From the NCBI RefSeq assembly GCF_029633825.1, contig NZ_CP090642.1, positions 1,178,001-1,242,000 on the forward strand: a stretch of DNA of 64,000 bases, given 5' to 3'. Below the pieces are notes generated by a model. That model ran no database searches. It was not told the origin of the DNA and saw only the letters and a program-made list of their open reading frames with translations. This stretch comes from Burkholderia contaminans (GTDB lineage: Bacteria > Pseudomonadota > Gammaproteobacteria > Burkholderiales > Burkholderiaceae). Below are positions 1 through 9,246 of this stretch, piece by piece. The translations under genes and the position numbers were made by a program. How positions within the stretch are numbered: the stretch's first letter is position 1; every line of letters begins with the position of its first letter.

Positions 1-379
1 GCAATATCCATCCGGCAAGCGTTTCGAGCCAGCCCGAATCCGGCGCGCCGCGATAGCGGATGCCGGCGGCCGTGAGTTCGGCGACGAGACGATCGTCAGC
101 GACCCGGTTGGTCGTGAAGCGCCACGGCGCCCCCGCCTTCTTCACGGCGGCCGCGTCGGAGGCCGGCAGGTTCGCACCGGCCTGCGGCATGCGCAGCACG
201 CCCGAAATCGACGACGGGCCGATGTCGAGATCGTCGACGAGCCGCGCGTCGACCAGGCGGTGAAAGTCGCTGTACGAGATCGACGTCGTGGCCGGCTGGG
301 CCATCAGCAGCTGATACGCCACCAGCACGGCAAATACGAACGGGATCAGCAGTCCGGAGTAATCGAGTGTCTTTTTCAT
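1..379 (-). CDS. FtsH-family membrane protease, N-terminal part only (3' end outside window)
   Basis: Only about 126 residues are visible. A first membrane segment (LLIPFVFAVLVAYQLLMA) is followed by a periplasmic stretch with SISYSDFHRLVDARLVDDL, which matches the FtsH extracytoplasmic domain (the SYSxF start), and the sequence reaches the second membrane segment (WLETLAGWIL) at the window edge. The AAA ATPase and zinc protease domains, which degrade membrane and damaged proteins in this family, would lie outside the window. The ATG at 379 opens with MKKTLDYSG. It is the last gene of a minus-strand series after the BON and zinc-ribbon genes, probably read from the Fnr-type site at 1702. The family call is good; activity cannot be judged. 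Confidence 0.75.
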   Translation of the reverse strand, partial: MKKTLDYSGLLIPFVFAVLVAYQLLMAQPATTSISYSDFHRLVDARLVDDLDIGPSSISGVLRMPQAGANLPASDAAAVKKAGAPWRFTTNRVADDRLVAELTAAGIRYRGAPDSGWLETLAGWIL

Positions 380-412
380 CGCATCGGGCCCGTTTGCCGG
401 ACACACCGCCGT

Positions 413-922
413 TCATGCATCGTCGCGCGTCCATTGCGCGCGCAGCATGTCCTCGCCATCGCGATAGTTGAGCGCGAGATCGCCGTGATGCGCATGCAGC
501 AATGCTTCCCCCAGCCTTCGCACCATGTGCACGCCCGTCGTGCGGACGACGAGCGTATCGCCGGATTGCTCGATTTCCATGATGCGTTCGAGCGCGTGCT
601 CGCTCGTCTCCAGATCGGCCTGGCGCTCGAGCAGGTCGAGAATCGTCGCCCGGTGCGCGCGCAGGTACGCGCCGTGCAACGCCAGCTCGCCCGCCGGCAG
701 GTTTTCTCGCATGCGCCTGCAGGCCGGGCATTCGAGCTGGCGCCGGTCGAGCGGTGTCGCGTACCACGTCCAGCGGCCCGCGTCGCAGACGGCGCCGCAG
801 CCTTCGCAGATCCGGTCGCCCTTCGGCCGCTTCGGATCGCGGTAACTGTCCTTCGTATGCGGTTGCATGCGCTGGTCGCGGCGCAGAGGGGTTCGGCCGG
901 GGCCTGAATTCGAACGGTTCAT
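413..922 (-). CDS. Small zinc-ribbon protein of unknown function
   Basis: A 169-residue soluble protein that I do not recognise with certainty. It has a basic start, then CEGCG and about 30 residues later CPAC, two pairs of cysteines that could hold one zinc in a ribbon. The C-terminal two thirds is charged and mixed alpha/beta with no membrane segment. The arrangement recalls the N-terminal zinc part of Nmd3-like proteins, but that is a guess. The ATG at 922 follows AAGGAGAAGCAGCC, a strong ribosome site. It lies 38 bases downstream of the BON gene and 33 bases upstream of the FtsH-type gene, so co-transcription is likely. Confidence 0.7.
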   Translation of the reverse strand: MNRSNSGPGRTPLRRDQRMQPHTKDSYRDPKRPKGDRICEGCGAVCDAGRWTWYATPLDRRQLECPACRRMRENLPAGELALHGAYLRAHRATILDLLERQADLETSEHALERIMEIEQSGDTLVVRTTGVHMVRRLGEALLHAHHGDLALNYRDGEDMLRAQWTRDDA

Positions 923-960
923 GGCTGCTTCTCCTTGCAGTAGACAGCATGGGCCGGCCG

Positions 961-1608
961 TCAGCCGACGGTGAGCCGGTCGACGACCTCGCGCACGCCC
1001 CTCACCGACCCGGCCGCGCCGCACGCGGCGCGCCTTTCGGCAAGCGACGCGACCTTGCCCGTCAGCGTGATGACGCCGTCGACCGCATCGATCGCAATGC
1101 CCGCGGATTCGCGCTGCGCGCGACGCGCCAGCGCTTCGGCGATCCGCATGCCGACGTCCGGCACCGTGTGGTCCGTGCGCACCCGGATCCGGTTCGCGAC
1201 GCCGACGACGCCGATCATCCGGCTGACCATCTTTTCCGCCGCGCGACTCTGGTATGCATGATCGACTTCGCCGTCGAGCGTCACGCAACCGTGGTCGACC
1301 TCGACGCGAATCTTGTGATCGCGCAGCGCCTCCTGCCAGCCGAGCGCGAACGTGATGGCGATTGCCAGCTCCTGATCCGCGCACGCGTTCTCCGGCGGTG
1401 TGACGTTCAGTTCGAGCACGAGCGCACGCGCATCCTCGACGTGCAGCGCCGTTTTCTGCGCCTCGAGCTTCTGGGCCCAGCTGTCGACCGAGCCGCGCAA
1501 CGTGACGATCCGGTCGCGTACGTCGACGTCGATCCGCCGCGCGTCGATCGCCGGATTCCAGAACAGCGCCTGCTCGACATCCTGCTTGAGTGCTGCATCG
1601 GACTTCAT
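961..1608 (-). CDS. BON-domain protein (three BON repeats)
   Basis: A 215-residue protein with three BON-type repeats: residues about 5 to 70 (NPAID...VTLRGSVDSWAQK), 75 to 145 (VTLDGEVDHAYQSRAAEK) and 148 to 215 (ITLTGKVASLAERRAA). BON domains are thought to bind phospholipid or help envelope stability, as in OsmY. No signal peptide is seen at MKSDAALKQDVEQAL, so it is predicted cytoplasmic unless exported otherwise. It is a paralogue of the BON protein at 29181 to 29831, with the same domain count and almost the same length. The Fnr-type site at 1702 to 1715 with GATGCT about 28.5 bases from its centre is a likely promoter. Confidence 0.85.
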   Translation of the reverse strand: MKSDAALKQDVEQALFWNPAIDARRIDVDVRDRIVTLRGSVDSWAQKLEAQKTALHVEDARALVLELNVTPPENACADQELAIAITFALGWQEALRDHKIRVEVDHGCVTLDGEVDHAYQSRAAEKMVSRMIGVVGVANRIRVRTDHTVPDVGMRIAEALARRAQRESAGIAIDAVDGVITLTGKVASLAERRAACGAAGSVRGVREVVDRLTVG

Positions 1609-1701
1609 TTCCGTCTCCCGTTGGGCCGCACCGGTCGTGACATTCGCGACCGGCGATCGGGCCGCACCGGATTCAGCATCGCGCACGCCGGTGCCGGCGG
1701 G

Positions 1702-1715
1702 TTGACGAGGATCAA
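1702..1715 (-). promoter_or_regulatory. Fnr/Anr-type box for the BON-zinc ribbon-FtsH series
   Basis: TTGACGAGGATCAA keeps all eight TTGA/TCAA bases. On the minus strand GATGCT begins 28.5 bases from the centre, the -10 position of a class II Fnr promoter. The BON start lies 94 bases further on. Confidence 0.65.
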
Positions 1716-1757
1716 TCAACGGCGTGCCGGCGGCCGTGGCCGCCGGGTGCGCGAATG

Positions 1758-1815
1758 CCGGATTCGTCCGTTGATACAGATCAACCGTGCGGCAAAGCGC
1801 CACGCGATCATGACG
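1758..1815 (+). repeat. Duplicated promoter, copy 1 (partner at 8838 to 8895)
   Basis: Bases 1758 to 1790 are identical to 8838 to 8870, and 1801 to 1815 to 8881 to 8895, with the same spacing. The copied piece contains the perfect Fnr-type palindrome and the GATCAT -10 element, and each copy stands about 100 bases ahead of a 62-residue membrane-protein gene. Confidence 0.85.
1771..1784 (+). promoter_or_regulatory. Perfect Fnr/Anr box upstream of small membrane protein 1
   Basis: TTGATACAGATCAA is a full match to the Fnr consensus TTGAT-N4-ATCAA. GATCAT at 1806 to 1811 begins 28.5 bases from the centre, giving a predicted start of transcription near 1819. Confidence 0.85.
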
Positions 1816-1887
1816 CCAGACACCGCGAAACCCGCGCCGACCCGCGCGTTTCGCATCCGCACGACAGCCACGCCGCAGGAGACCGTC

Positions 1888-2076
1888 ATGAACCGCAGGC
1901 AATACCGCATCGCGCTCGCGACGCTCAGCGTGTTCATCGCGCTCGCATCTCTGGCCGGCATCATTCACGGGATGCTGTTCGACGAGCGGGTTTTCAGATA
2001 CTCGATCGTCACGCTGATCCTGAGCATCCTCTCGTTCGTCGTCCTGCTGAACCTCGCACCGGGCGACCGGCCGTGA
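1888..2076 (+). CDS. Small two-helix membrane protein 1
   Basis: A 62-residue protein with two predicted membrane helices, about residues 9 to 30 (ALATLSVFIALASLAGIIHG) and 38 to 56 (YSIVTLILSILSFVVLL). The ATG at 1888 is preceded by GCAGGAGACCGTC, a good ribosome site. It aligns without gaps over its whole length to the 62-residue protein at 8986, with 28 of 62 identical residues by my count, best in the first helix (VFIALASL). The function is unknown; the strict low-oxygen-type promoter suggests a membrane role under oxygen limitation. Confidence 0.75.
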   Translation: MNRRQYRIALATLSVFIALASLAGIIHGMLFDERVFRYSIVTLILSILSFVVLLNLAPGDRP

Positions 2077-2176
2077 CGTGCACGATCGCGTCGGGCCCGG
2101 CACAACCCGCCGGCCCGGGGCCATTTTCCGGCGCGCCTGTCAACCGAAGCACCGCTCGAAACGCATTCCCGTCGAA

Positions 2177-2190
2177 GTGATTCAGATCAA
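2177..2190 (+). promoter_or_regulatory. Fnr/Anr box and -10 for the efflux operon
   Basis: GTGATTCAGATCAA matches the Fnr consensus except the first base. TATAAG at 2214 to 2219 begins 30.5 bases from the centre, placing transcription start near 2225. A start there lies downstream of an in-frame GTG at 2219 and so supports the ATG at 2285. Confidence 0.8.
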
Positions 2191-2284
2191 GGGTAGGAGC
2201 GTCATTCGTCGGATATAAGTGAACCCGAAGCGGCGCCGCCATGTGGCGGCGCCCCCCGCGTTTCCGTATTCGCCGAGGCATTCC

Positions 2285-3793
2285 ATGCGCGCCATCGCGC
2301 CTCCCGTCGTCTTCCGCAAAGCAGCGTCCCGATCCGCGCGTTTCGTTGCGCTCGCAACGGGTATCGGCCTGCTGTCCGGATGCCTGTCGCTCGCACCGCC
2401 GGACCAGCGCCCCGCAGCGCCGATCCCGGCCGCCTTTCCGGATCCGTCGGCCGGCGCCCCGCCCGCCGCTGCGGCCGCCGTTGCGCCGGTGCCCGCGTGG
2501 CAGGACTACTTCGTCGATGCGCGCCTTCGGGCGCTGATCGCGCAGGCGCTGGCCAACAACCGCGACCTGCGCGCGGCCGTTGCGCGCGTCGAACAGGCCC
2601 GCGCCGCCTATGGCATCCGCCGCGCGGACCAGTGGCCGACGATCGGTGCCGGCGCGGCCTATGCACGGTTTCGCGCACCGGGCGGGTTCCTCACGCCCGC
2701 CCCGTTCATCGGGCAGGTCTACGACGTCCAGCTGGCCGAAACGCAATGGGAACTCGATTTCTGGGGCCGCGTGCGCAGCCTGAAGGACGCGGCGCTGCAG
2801 CGCTATCTCGCGAGCGACGCGGCCCGGCGTGCCGCGACGCTGAGCGTGATCACGTCGGTCGCCAACGCGTATCTGACCCTGTGCGAATACGACGAGCGCA
2901 TCGCGCTGACCCGCGCGACGATCGACACGCGCCGCGAGTCGCTGCGGATTTTCCGGCTTCGCCAGGCGGCCGGCGCGATCTCCCGCCTCGACCTGACGCA
3001 GGCCGAGATCCTGCTGCAGCAGGCGGAATCGCTCGGCGCCCAGTTGCAGCAGGCGCGCGCGTCGGCGGCCGATGCACTGGCGCTGCTGGTCGGCGCGCCG
3101 CCGGACCTGGCCGGCACGCCGCTCGTGCTCGACGACGGCGCCGTCGCGCCGTCGCTCGCGCCCGGCCTGCCGTCGTCGCTGCTCGCCCGGCGGCCGGACG
3201 TGATCGCGGCCGAGCACGCGCTGCAGGCGGCCCGCGCGAACATCGGCGCGGCGCGCGCCGCCTTTTTCCCGCGCATCGCGCTGACGAGCTCGATCGGCTC
3301 GGGCAGCAGCGCGCTGCATGACCTCCTGACATCCAGCACCGGCGTCTGGTCGATGATCCCGAACGTGACGCTGCCGCTGATCGACGGTGGCCGCAACCGC
3401 TCGAATCTCGCGCTGGCGCACGCGCAGCGCGACGAAGCGCTCGCGCAGTACGAGCGGACGATCCAGAGCGCGTTTCGCGATGTGTCCGACGCGCTCGCGT
3501 CGCGCTACTGGCTGGCCGACGAGGTGCGCATCGAGCGCGCGACGCTGGACTCACAGGCCGAACGGGCGCGCCTCGCGAAGCTGCGCTACGACAGCGGCGC
3601 GACCCGGTTCCTCGAGGTGCTCGACGCGCAGCGCGACCTGATGAACGCGGAGCAGCAATGGGTGATGACGCGTCGCGCACTGCTGTCGAGCCGCGTCGCG
3701 CTCTATGGCGCGCTCGGGGGCGCCACGCAAGACAGCGACGCGGCCGCCGCGCCACCGAACAACGCATCGACGAATCCGGATTCCCCACGATGA
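2285..3793 (+). CDS. NodT-family outer-membrane efflux lipoprotein
   Basis: A 502-residue TolC-like protein. The signal ends in LLSGC, a lipobox, so the mature protein should be a lipoprotein with the periplasmic/outer-membrane barrel and two efflux repeats typical of NodT/OprM proteins. Family markers include NRDLRAAVARVEQARA, ETQWELDFWGR and PNVTLPLIDGGRNR. The ATG at 2285 (MRAIAPP) is chosen because it has GAGG nine bases before it and the predicted transcript begins at about 2225. The stop overlaps the next ATG by four bases. With the HlyD protein and ABC components it would form an envelope-spanning exporter; the substrate is unknown. Confidence 0.9.
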   Translation: MRAIAPPVVFRKAASRSARFVALATGIGLLSGCLSLAPPDQRPAAPIPAAFPDPSAGAPPAAAAAVAPVPAWQDYFVDARLRALIAQALANNRDLRAAVARVEQARAAYGIRRADQWPTIGAGAAYARFRAPGGFLTPAPFIGQVYDVQLAETQWELDFWGRVRSLKDAALQRYLASDAARRAATLSVITSVANAYLTLCEYDERIALTRATIDTRRESLRIFRLRQAAGAISRLDLTQAEILLQQAESLGAQLQQARASAADALALLVGAPPDLAGTPLVLDDGAVAPSLAPGLPSSLLARRPDVIAAEHALQAARANIGAARAAFFPRIALTSSIGSGSSALHDLLTSSTGVWSMIPNVTLPLIDGGRNRSNLALAHAQRDEALAQYERTIQSAFRDVSDALASRYWLADEVRIERATLDSQAERARLAKLRYDSGATRFLEVLDAQRDLMNAEQQWVMTRRALLSSRVALYGALGGATQDSDAAAAPPNNASTNPDSPR

Positions 3794-4863
3794 AAATCCT
3801 CAAGCGCCCTCTTCTGATCGGGGCAGGCGTCGCCGTGCTCGCGATCGCCATCACGTATTACGGATGGACGCGCTGGCGTGACGGCCAGGCCGATGCCGGC
3901 CTCGTGAGCGGCAACGGCCGTATCGAAGCGACCGAGATCGACGTCGCGACCAAGCTGCCGGGGCGTGTCACCGCGATGCTCGTCGACGAAGGCGACTTCG
4001 TGACCGCCGGCCAGCCGCTCGCGCGCATGGACGTGGTCGTCCTGCAGGCGCAGCTCGACGAAGCGCGCGCCCGGGAGCAGCAGGCGGTAAACACGGCCGC
4101 GAGCATCGACGCGCAGGTCGCGCAGCGGCGCAGCGACAAGGCGGCGGCCGAGGCCGTCGTCGTCCAGCGGGAAAGCGAACTGGATGCGGCGACACGGCGG
4201 CTCGCGCGTTCCGAGACACTGTCGCGCGACGGCGCATCGTCGATGCAGGAACTCGACGACGACCGCGCGCGCGCCGGCAGCCTGCGGGCGACCGTCAATG
4301 CGGCACGCGCGCAGGTACAGGCCGCGCAGGCCGCGATCGACGCGACCCGCGCGCAGCTCGTCGCCGCGCGCTCCGCCGTGACGGCCGCGCAGGCAACGGT
4401 CGCGCGCGTGCAGGCCGACATCTCGGACAGCGCCCTGACATCACCGCGCGACGGGCGCGTGCAGTATCGCGTGGCCGAATCGGGCGAAGTGCTGCCGGCC
4501 GGCGGCAAGGTGCTCAACGTGGTCGACCTGTCGGATGTCTACATGACGTTCTTCCTGCCCGAGACGGTCGTCGGCCGGGTGCCGCTCGGCGCCGATGTGC
4601 GGATCGTGCTCGACGCGGCGCCGGAGTACGTGATTCCGGCCCGTGTGTCGTATGTGTCGAGCACCGCGCAGTTCACGCCGAAGACGGTCGAGACGGCCAC
4701 CGAACGGCAGAAGCTGATGTTCCGCGTGAAGGCGCGCATCGACCGCGACCTGCTGCAGCGCCATCTGAAGCTCGTCAAGACCGGGCTGCCGGGTGTGGCG
4801 TGGCTCAAGACCGATCCGCACGCCGCGTGGCCCGCGCGCCTCGCGATCAAGGTTCCCCAATGA
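3790..4863 (+). CDS. HlyD-family membrane fusion protein
   Basis: A 357-residue periplasmic adaptor. An N-terminal anchor ([19 protein letters not shown], residues 7 to 25) is followed by a lipoyl half-motif ([18 protein letters not shown]), a long alanine/arginine-rich coiled coil over about residues 85 to 205, and a returning lipoyl half ([17 protein letters not shown]) with beta barrel. This layout is that of YhiI/EmrA-type adaptors which link an inner-membrane ABC exporter to a TolC-like channel. Four-base overlaps with the genes on both sides show tight translational coupling. The substrate cannot be inferred. Confidence 0.9.
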   Translation: MKILKRPLLIGAGVAVLAIAITYYGWTRWRDGQADAGLVSGNGRIEATEIDVATKLPGRVTAMLVDEGDFVTAGQPLARMDVVVLQAQLDEARAREQQAVNTAASIDAQVAQRRSDKAAAEAVVVQRESELDAATRRLARSETLSRDGASSMQELDDDRARAGSLRATVNAARAQVQAAQAAIDATRAQLVAARSAVTAAQATVARVQADISDSALTSPRDGRVQYRVAESGEVLPAGGKVLNVVDLSDVYMTFFLPETVVGRVPLGADVRIVLDAAPEYVIPARVSYVSSTAQFTPKTVETATERQKLMFRVKARIDRDLLQRHLKLVKTGLPGVAWLKTDPHAAWPARLAIKVPQ

Positions 4864-7694
4864 AGTCGACGCTCCCGGCCGACCCCGCCGCCGGCGCGAC
4901 CGAGGGGCCGCCGGTTGCCGAGCCCGTCGCGCGGCTGTCCGGCGTCTCGCTGCGCTACGGCGGCAAGGCCGCGCTCGACGACGTGACGCTCGACATCCCG
5001 GCCGGCCGCATGGTCGGGCTGATCGGGCCGGACGGCGTCGGCAAGTCGAGCCTGCTCGCGCTCATTTCCGGCGCACGCGCGATCCAGCAGGGGCGCGTGT
5101 GGACCCTCGGCGGCGACCTGTCGTCGCGCCGTCATCGTGCGCGCGTCTGCCGGCGCATCGCCTACATGCCGCAAGGGCTGGGCCGGAACCTGTACGCGAC
5201 GCTGTCCGTCGAGGAAAACCTGCAGTTCTTCGCCAGGCTGTTCGGCCACGATGCGGCGGAGCGGCGCCGGCGGATCGACGCGCTCACGCACAGCACCGGC
5301 CTGCACCCGTTCCTGGACCGGCCCGCCGGCAAACTGTCCGGCGGGATGAAGCAGAAGCTCGGCCTGTGCTGCGCGCTGATCCACGATCCGGACCTGCTGA
5401 TCCTCGACGAACCGACGACCGGCGTCGATCCGCTGTCGCGCGCCCAGTTCTGGGAGTTGATCGGGCGCATTCGCGCCGCGCGGCCGGCGATGAGCGTGCT
5501 GGTGGCCACCGCGTACATGGACGAGGCCCGGCGGTTCGACCGGCTGATCGCGATGGACACCGGGCGCGTGCTGGCCACCGGCAGCCCGGACGCGCTGCTG
5601 GCCCGCACCGGCTGCGGCACGCTCGAGGATGCGTTCGTCGCGTTGCTCCCCGACGCGCAGCGGCGCGGGCACCAGCCGATCCGGATCGCGCCGTTCCAGC
5701 CCGATGCCGCCGCCGGTTACGCGATCGAGGCCGACGGGCTGACGATGCGGTTCGGCGATTTCGTCGCGGTCGATCACGTCAGCCTGCAGATCCGTCGCGG
5801 CGAGATCTTCGGCTTCCTCGGCTCCAACGGCTGCGGCAAGTCGACGACGATGAAGATGCTCACGGGGCTGCTTCCCGCGTCCGAAGGCACGGCGACGCTG
5901 TTCGGCCAGCCGGTCGCGGCGGACGACATCGACACGCGCCGGCGGGTCGGCTACATGTCGCAAGGGTTTTCGCTGTACGGGGAGCTGACCGTGCGGCAGA
6001 ACCTCGTGCTGCATGCGCGGCTGTTCGGCGTGCCGGAGGCGGACGTGCCGGGGCGGATCGCCGAAATGGCCGAGCGCTTCGGGCTGGCCGGCTCGCTCGA
6101 CGCATTGCCCGAACGCCTGCCGCTCGGCATGCGGCAGCGGCTGTCCCTCGCGGTGGCGATGGTGCACAAGCCCGAGCTGCTGATCCTCGACGAGCCGACG
6201 TCCGGGGTGGACCCGGTCGCGCGGGACGACTTCTGGCGGCTGATGATCGAGCTGGCGCGGCACGATCGCGTGACGATCTTCATCTCGACGCACTTCATGA
6301 ACGAAGCCGAACGCTGCGATCGCATCTCGCTGATGCACGCGGGCCGCGTGCTCGCCAGCGCCGCCCCGGCGGAGCTCGTGCGCAGGCGCGGCGCCGGCTC
6401 GCTCGAGGAAGCGTTCATCGCGTACCTGACCGACGCGCAGCAAGCGCAGAGCCCGCCGGCGGACGAGGCGTCCGACGCGGGCTGGCTGGGCACGCCGCCC
6501 GAAACCGCCGACACTGCCGAATCCGCCGGCACCACCGGCGCCCGTGCCAACGCCGGCCGCGCGGCCGCGTGGTTCAGCCCAGCACGCGCCGGCAGCTACC
6601 TGTGGCGCGAACTGCTGGAGCTGCGTCGCGACCCGCTGCGGGCGACGCTGGCGTTGTTCGGGTCGCTCGTGCTGATGTGCGTGATCAGCATCGGCATCAG
6701 CCTCGACGTCGACAACCTGACGTTCGCGGTGCTCGACCGCGACCAGTCGATCCTGAGCCAGGACTATGCGCAGAACCTCGGCGGCTCCCGCTACTTCGTG
6801 CCGCGCGCCCCGCTCATGGACGATCGCGACATCGACCGGCGCATGCGCAACGGTCAGTTGTCGCTCGCGATCGAGATTCCGCCCGGCTTCGCCCGCGACG
6901 TCGCGCACGGCCGGCACGTCGAGATCGGCGCGTGGATCGACGGCGCGATGCCGATGCGCGCGGAGACGATCCGCGGCTATGTCGCCGGCATGCACGAGAA
7001 CTGGCTGCGCGACCAGGCGAAGCGCCGGCTCGGCGTGTCGCTCGCGCCGGCCGTCGAGATCGCCGTCCGCTATCGCTACAACCCGGACGTCAGGAGCCTG
7101 CCGGCGATGATCCCGGCCATCATGCCGATGCTGCTGCTGATGCTCCCCGCGATGCTGACGGCGCTGGCCGTCGTCCGCGAACGGGAGCTCGGCTCGATCG
7201 TCAACCTGTACGTGACGCCCGTCACACGCGCCGAATTCCTGCTCGGCAAGCAGGCGCCCTACGTGATGCTGGCCATGCTGAACTTCCTGCTGATGGTCGT
7301 GCTGGCCGACATCGCGTTCGGCGTGCGGATCAAGGGCAGCTTCTTCACGCTCGCGGCCGCGGTGCTGGTCTTCAACGTGGTGGCCACGGGCATCGGGCTG
7401 TTCGCGTCGACGTTCACGCGCAGCCAGATCGCCGCGATCTTCATGACGATCGTCGGCACGCTGATTCCCGTCGTGCAGTTCTCGGGGCTGCTCACGCCGT
7501 TGTCGTCGCTGGAAGGCGCCGGCAAGTGGATCGGCACGGTCTACCCGGCCACCTACATGCTCGCGATCAGCCGCGGCGTGTTCAACAAGGCACTCGGCCT
7601 GGGCGACCTGTCGTCGCAGTTCTGGCCGCTGCTCGCGGCAGCGCCGGCCATCCTGGTCATGACGGCCGTGCTGCTGCGCAAACAGGAGCGCTGA
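4860..7694 (+). CDS. ABC exporter with two ATPase domains fused to a permease (RbbA/YhiH type)
   Basis: A 944-residue fusion. ATPase domain 1 has Walker [10 protein letters not shown] (56 to 64), signature LSGGM (159 to 163) and Walker B LLILDEP. Domain 2 has Walker [10 protein letters not shown] (321 to 329), Walker B LLILDEP (about 440 to 446) and an altered signature LPLGM (420 to 424) in which the signature serine is missing. Residues from about 580 form an ABC-2 permease with a first membrane helix near 600, a large loop, and five or so helices from about 755. RbbA/YhiH proteins share this layout; E. coli RbbA was described as a ribosome-associated ATPase, but the neighbouring HlyD and TolC-like genes favour export here. 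Confidence 0.88.
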   Translation: MKSTLPADPAAGATEGPPVAEPVARLSGVSLRYGGKAALDDVTLDIPAGRMVGLIGPDGVGKSSLLALISGARAIQQGRVWTLGGDLSSRRHRARVCRRIAYMPQGLGRNLYATLSVEENLQFFARLFGHDAAERRRRIDALTHSTGLHPFLDRPAGKLSGGMKQKLGLCCALIHDPDLLILDEPTTGVDPLSRAQFWELIGRIRAARPAMSVLVATAYMDEARRFDRLIAMDTGRVLATGSPDALLARTGCGTLEDAFVALLPDAQRRGHQPIRIAPFQPDAAAGYAIEADGLTMRFGDFVAVDHVSLQIRRGEIFGFLGSNGCGKSTTMKMLTGLLPASEGTATLFGQPVAADDIDTRRRVGYMSQGFSLYGELTVRQNLVLHARLFGVPEADVPGRIAEMAERFGLAGSLDALPERLPLGMRQRLSLAVAMVHKPELLILDEPTSGVDPVARDDFWRLMIELARHDRVTIFISTHFMNEAERCDRISLMHAGRVLASAAPAELVRRRGAGSLEEAFIAYLTDAQQAQSPPADEASDAGWLGTPPETADTAESAGTTGARANAGRAAAWFSPARAGSYLWRELLELRRDPLRATLALFGSLVLMCVISIGISLDVDNLTFAVLDRDQSILSQDYAQNLGGSRYFVPRAPLMDDRDIDRRMRNGQLSLAIEIPPGFARDVAHGRHVEIGAWIDGAMPMRAETIRGYVAGMHENWLRDQAKRRLGVSLAPAVEIAVRYRYNPDVRSLPAMIPAIMPMLLLMLPAMLTALAVVRERELGSIVNLYVTPVTRAEFLLGKQAPYVMLAMLNFLLMVVLADIAFGVRIKGSFFTLAAAVLVFNVVATGIGLFASTFTRSQIAAIFMTIVGTLIPVVQFSGLLTPLSSLEGAGKWIGTVYPATYMLAISRGVFNKALGLGDLSSQFWPLLAAAPAILVMTAVLLRKQER

Positions 7695-7696
7695 CC

Positions 7697-8821
7697 ATGT
7701 CGCGCCTGCTCGTCATTTTCCGGCTCGGGGTCAAGGAGCTGTGGAGCCTCGCCCGCGATCCGATCCTGCTCGTGCTGATCGTCTATACGTTCAGCGCGTC
7801 GATCTACGTCGCGGCCACCGCGCGCCCGGAAACGCTGCACAAGGTGCCGATCGCGATCGTCGACGAGGATGCATCGCCGCTGTCCGCGCGCATCGTCGCG
7901 GCGTTCTTCCCGCCGCAGTTCGCGCCGCCCCCGATCGTCGGCGCGGCCGCGGCCGACCGCGGCCTCGACAACGGCGACTACACGTTCTCGCTCGACATTC
8001 CGCCGGATTTCCAGCGCGACGTGCTGGCCGGCCGCCCTGCGACGATCCAGCTCAACGTCGACGCGACCCGCATGACGCAGGCGTTTACCGGCGGCGGCTA
8101 CGTGCAGCAGATCGTGGCGGGCGAGATCGATGCATTCGTGCGGCGCTATCGCGGCGCATCGTCGCCGCCCGTCGATCTCGCGATGCGGATGCGCTTCAAC
8201 CCGAATCTCGACGAGGTGTGGTTCGGCGCGCTGATGGAGCTGATCAACAACGTGACGATGCTGTCGATGATCCTCACCGGGGCCGCGCTGATCCGCGAGC
8301 GCGAGCACGGCACGATCGAGCATCTGCTCGTGATGCCGGTGACGGCGGCGGAGATCATGCTCGCGAAGGTGTGGTCGATGGGGCTCGTCGTCACGGTGGC
8401 GGCCGTCGCATCGCTGACGCTGGTCGTGGGCGGGGCGCTGCACGTGCCGATTCCGGGCTCCATCCCGCTGTTCGTGGCCGGCATGGCGCTGCACCTGTTC
8501 GCGACGACGTCGATGGGCATCTTTCTCGCGACGCTCGTGCGCAGCATGCCGCAGTTCGGGATGCTGCTGGTGCTCGTGCTGCTGCCGCTGCAGTTGCTGT
8601 CGGGCGGCCTGACGCCGCGCGAGAGCATGCCGCTCGCCGTGCAGGACATCATGCTGGCCGCGCCGACCACGCATTTCGTCGAACTCGCGCAACGCATCCT
8701 GTACCGGGGCGCCGGCCTCGATGCGGTCTGGATCCAGTTCGTGGTGCTGTTCGCGATCGGTTGCGTGCTGTTCCTGCTGTCGCTGATGCGGTTTCGCAAG
8801 ACCATCACGCAGATGGCGTGA
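7697..8821 (+). CDS. ABC-2 type permease (YhhJ-like)
   Basis: A 374-residue membrane protein: one N-terminal helix (LLVLIVYTFSASIYVAATA), a large extracytoplasmic region of about 140 residues, then about five helices from TMLSMILTGAALIREREHGTIEHLLVMP onward. The REREHGTIEHLLVMPV stretch is characteristic of ABC-2 permeases. It starts three bases after the preceding stop, with AGGAGCGCTGACC as ribosome site. Together with the permease part of the upstream fusion it would make a heterodimeric channel. It is the last gene of the efflux operon; the second small membrane protein promoter follows immediately. Confidence 0.88.
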   Translation: MSRLLVIFRLGVKELWSLARDPILLVLIVYTFSASIYVAATARPETLHKVPIAIVDEDASPLSARIVAAFFPPQFAPPPIVGAAAADRGLDNGDYTFSLDIPPDFQRDVLAGRPATIQLNVDATRMTQAFTGGGYVQQIVAGEIDAFVRRYRGASSPPVDLAMRMRFNPNLDEVWFGALMELINNVTMLSMILTGAALIREREHGTIEHLLVMPVTAAEIMLAKVWSMGLVVTVAAVASLTLVVGGALHVPIPGSIPLFVAGMALHLFATTSMGIFLATLVRSMPQFGMLLVLVLLPLQLLSGGLTPRESMPLAVQDIMLAAPTTHFVELAQRILYRGAGLDAVWIQFVVLFAIGCVLFLLSLMRFRKTITQMA

Positions 8822-8837
8822 GCGGCCCGTCGGGCGC

Positions 8838-8895
8838 CCGGATTCGTCCGTTGATACAGATCAACCGTGCCGGAACCCTGCACGCGATCATGACG
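8838..8895 (+). repeat. Duplicated promoter, copy 2 (partner at 1758 to 1815)
   Basis: Thirty-three identical bases with copy 1 across the palindrome and fifteen more across the -10 region, at equal spacing. The bases between the two blocks have diverged, so the conserved parts look selected. Confidence 0.85.
8851..8864 (+). promoter_or_regulatory. Perfect Fnr/Anr box upstream of small membrane protein 2
   Basis: TTGATACAGATCAA, identical to the box at 1771. GATCAT at 8886 to 8891 begins 28.5 bases from the centre; predicted transcription start near 8899. Confidence 0.85.
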
Positions 8896-8985
8896 TCACG
8901 ACTTGCGCAATCCGTAGCGGCCGCGATCGCGGCCACGCGGCATCGCGCTCACGGGCGGCCGGCGGCCGCCTCCCTGGAGAACGCC

Positions 8986-9174
8986 ATGATGCGCCTGCCA
9001 AACCGGATCGTTGTTGCCACGCTCGGCGTATTCATCGCACTCGCATCGCTGCTGGGCGTCGTGCACGCGATGCTGGTCGGCGTGCATGTGCTTCCATACG
9101 CGATCGTCGCGCTGGTGGCGGGCAGCGCCGCCTTCGTCGCGCAGCCGGATCCGGGCGCCGGCGAGCGGTCGTGA
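8986..9174 (+). CDS. Small two-helix membrane protein 2
   Basis: A 62-residue paralogue of the protein at 1888. The first helix is strongly kept (VVATLGVFIALASLLGVVHAML); the second (YAIVALVAGSAAFVA) is shorter and the tail is changed to QPDPGAGERS. ATG at 8986 follows GGAG at 8976 to 8979; an ATG three bases later would serve as well. It has its own perfect Fnr-type promoter copied with the gene. The function is unknown. The two copies stand on either side of the efflux operon, which suggests duplication followed by insertion, or roles linked to that transporter. Confidence 0.72.
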   Translation: MMRLPNRIVVATLGVFIALASLLGVVHAMLVGVHVLPYAIVALVAGSAAFVAQPDPGAGERS

Positions 9175-9231
9175 CATGCCCGCCTCCCGTGCATTCCCCG
9201 TGTTGAACACTCGGCGGCGGCCGGCGCGACG

Positions 9232-9246
9232 CGGGCTTTCAGCCCG
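9232..9246 (+). terminator. Hairpin with T run after small membrane protein 2
   Basis: CGGGCT-TTC-AGCCCG followed by TTTG. A short intrinsic-terminator-like hairpin reading plus; it overlaps the stop codon of the opposing hypothetical gene. Confidence 0.45.

Noticed and set aside
2219..2284. GTG at 2219 as start of the efflux lipoprotein
   Set aside because: It lies upstream of the predicted transcript start (about 2225) and would place 22 residues ahead of a normal lipoprotein signal.
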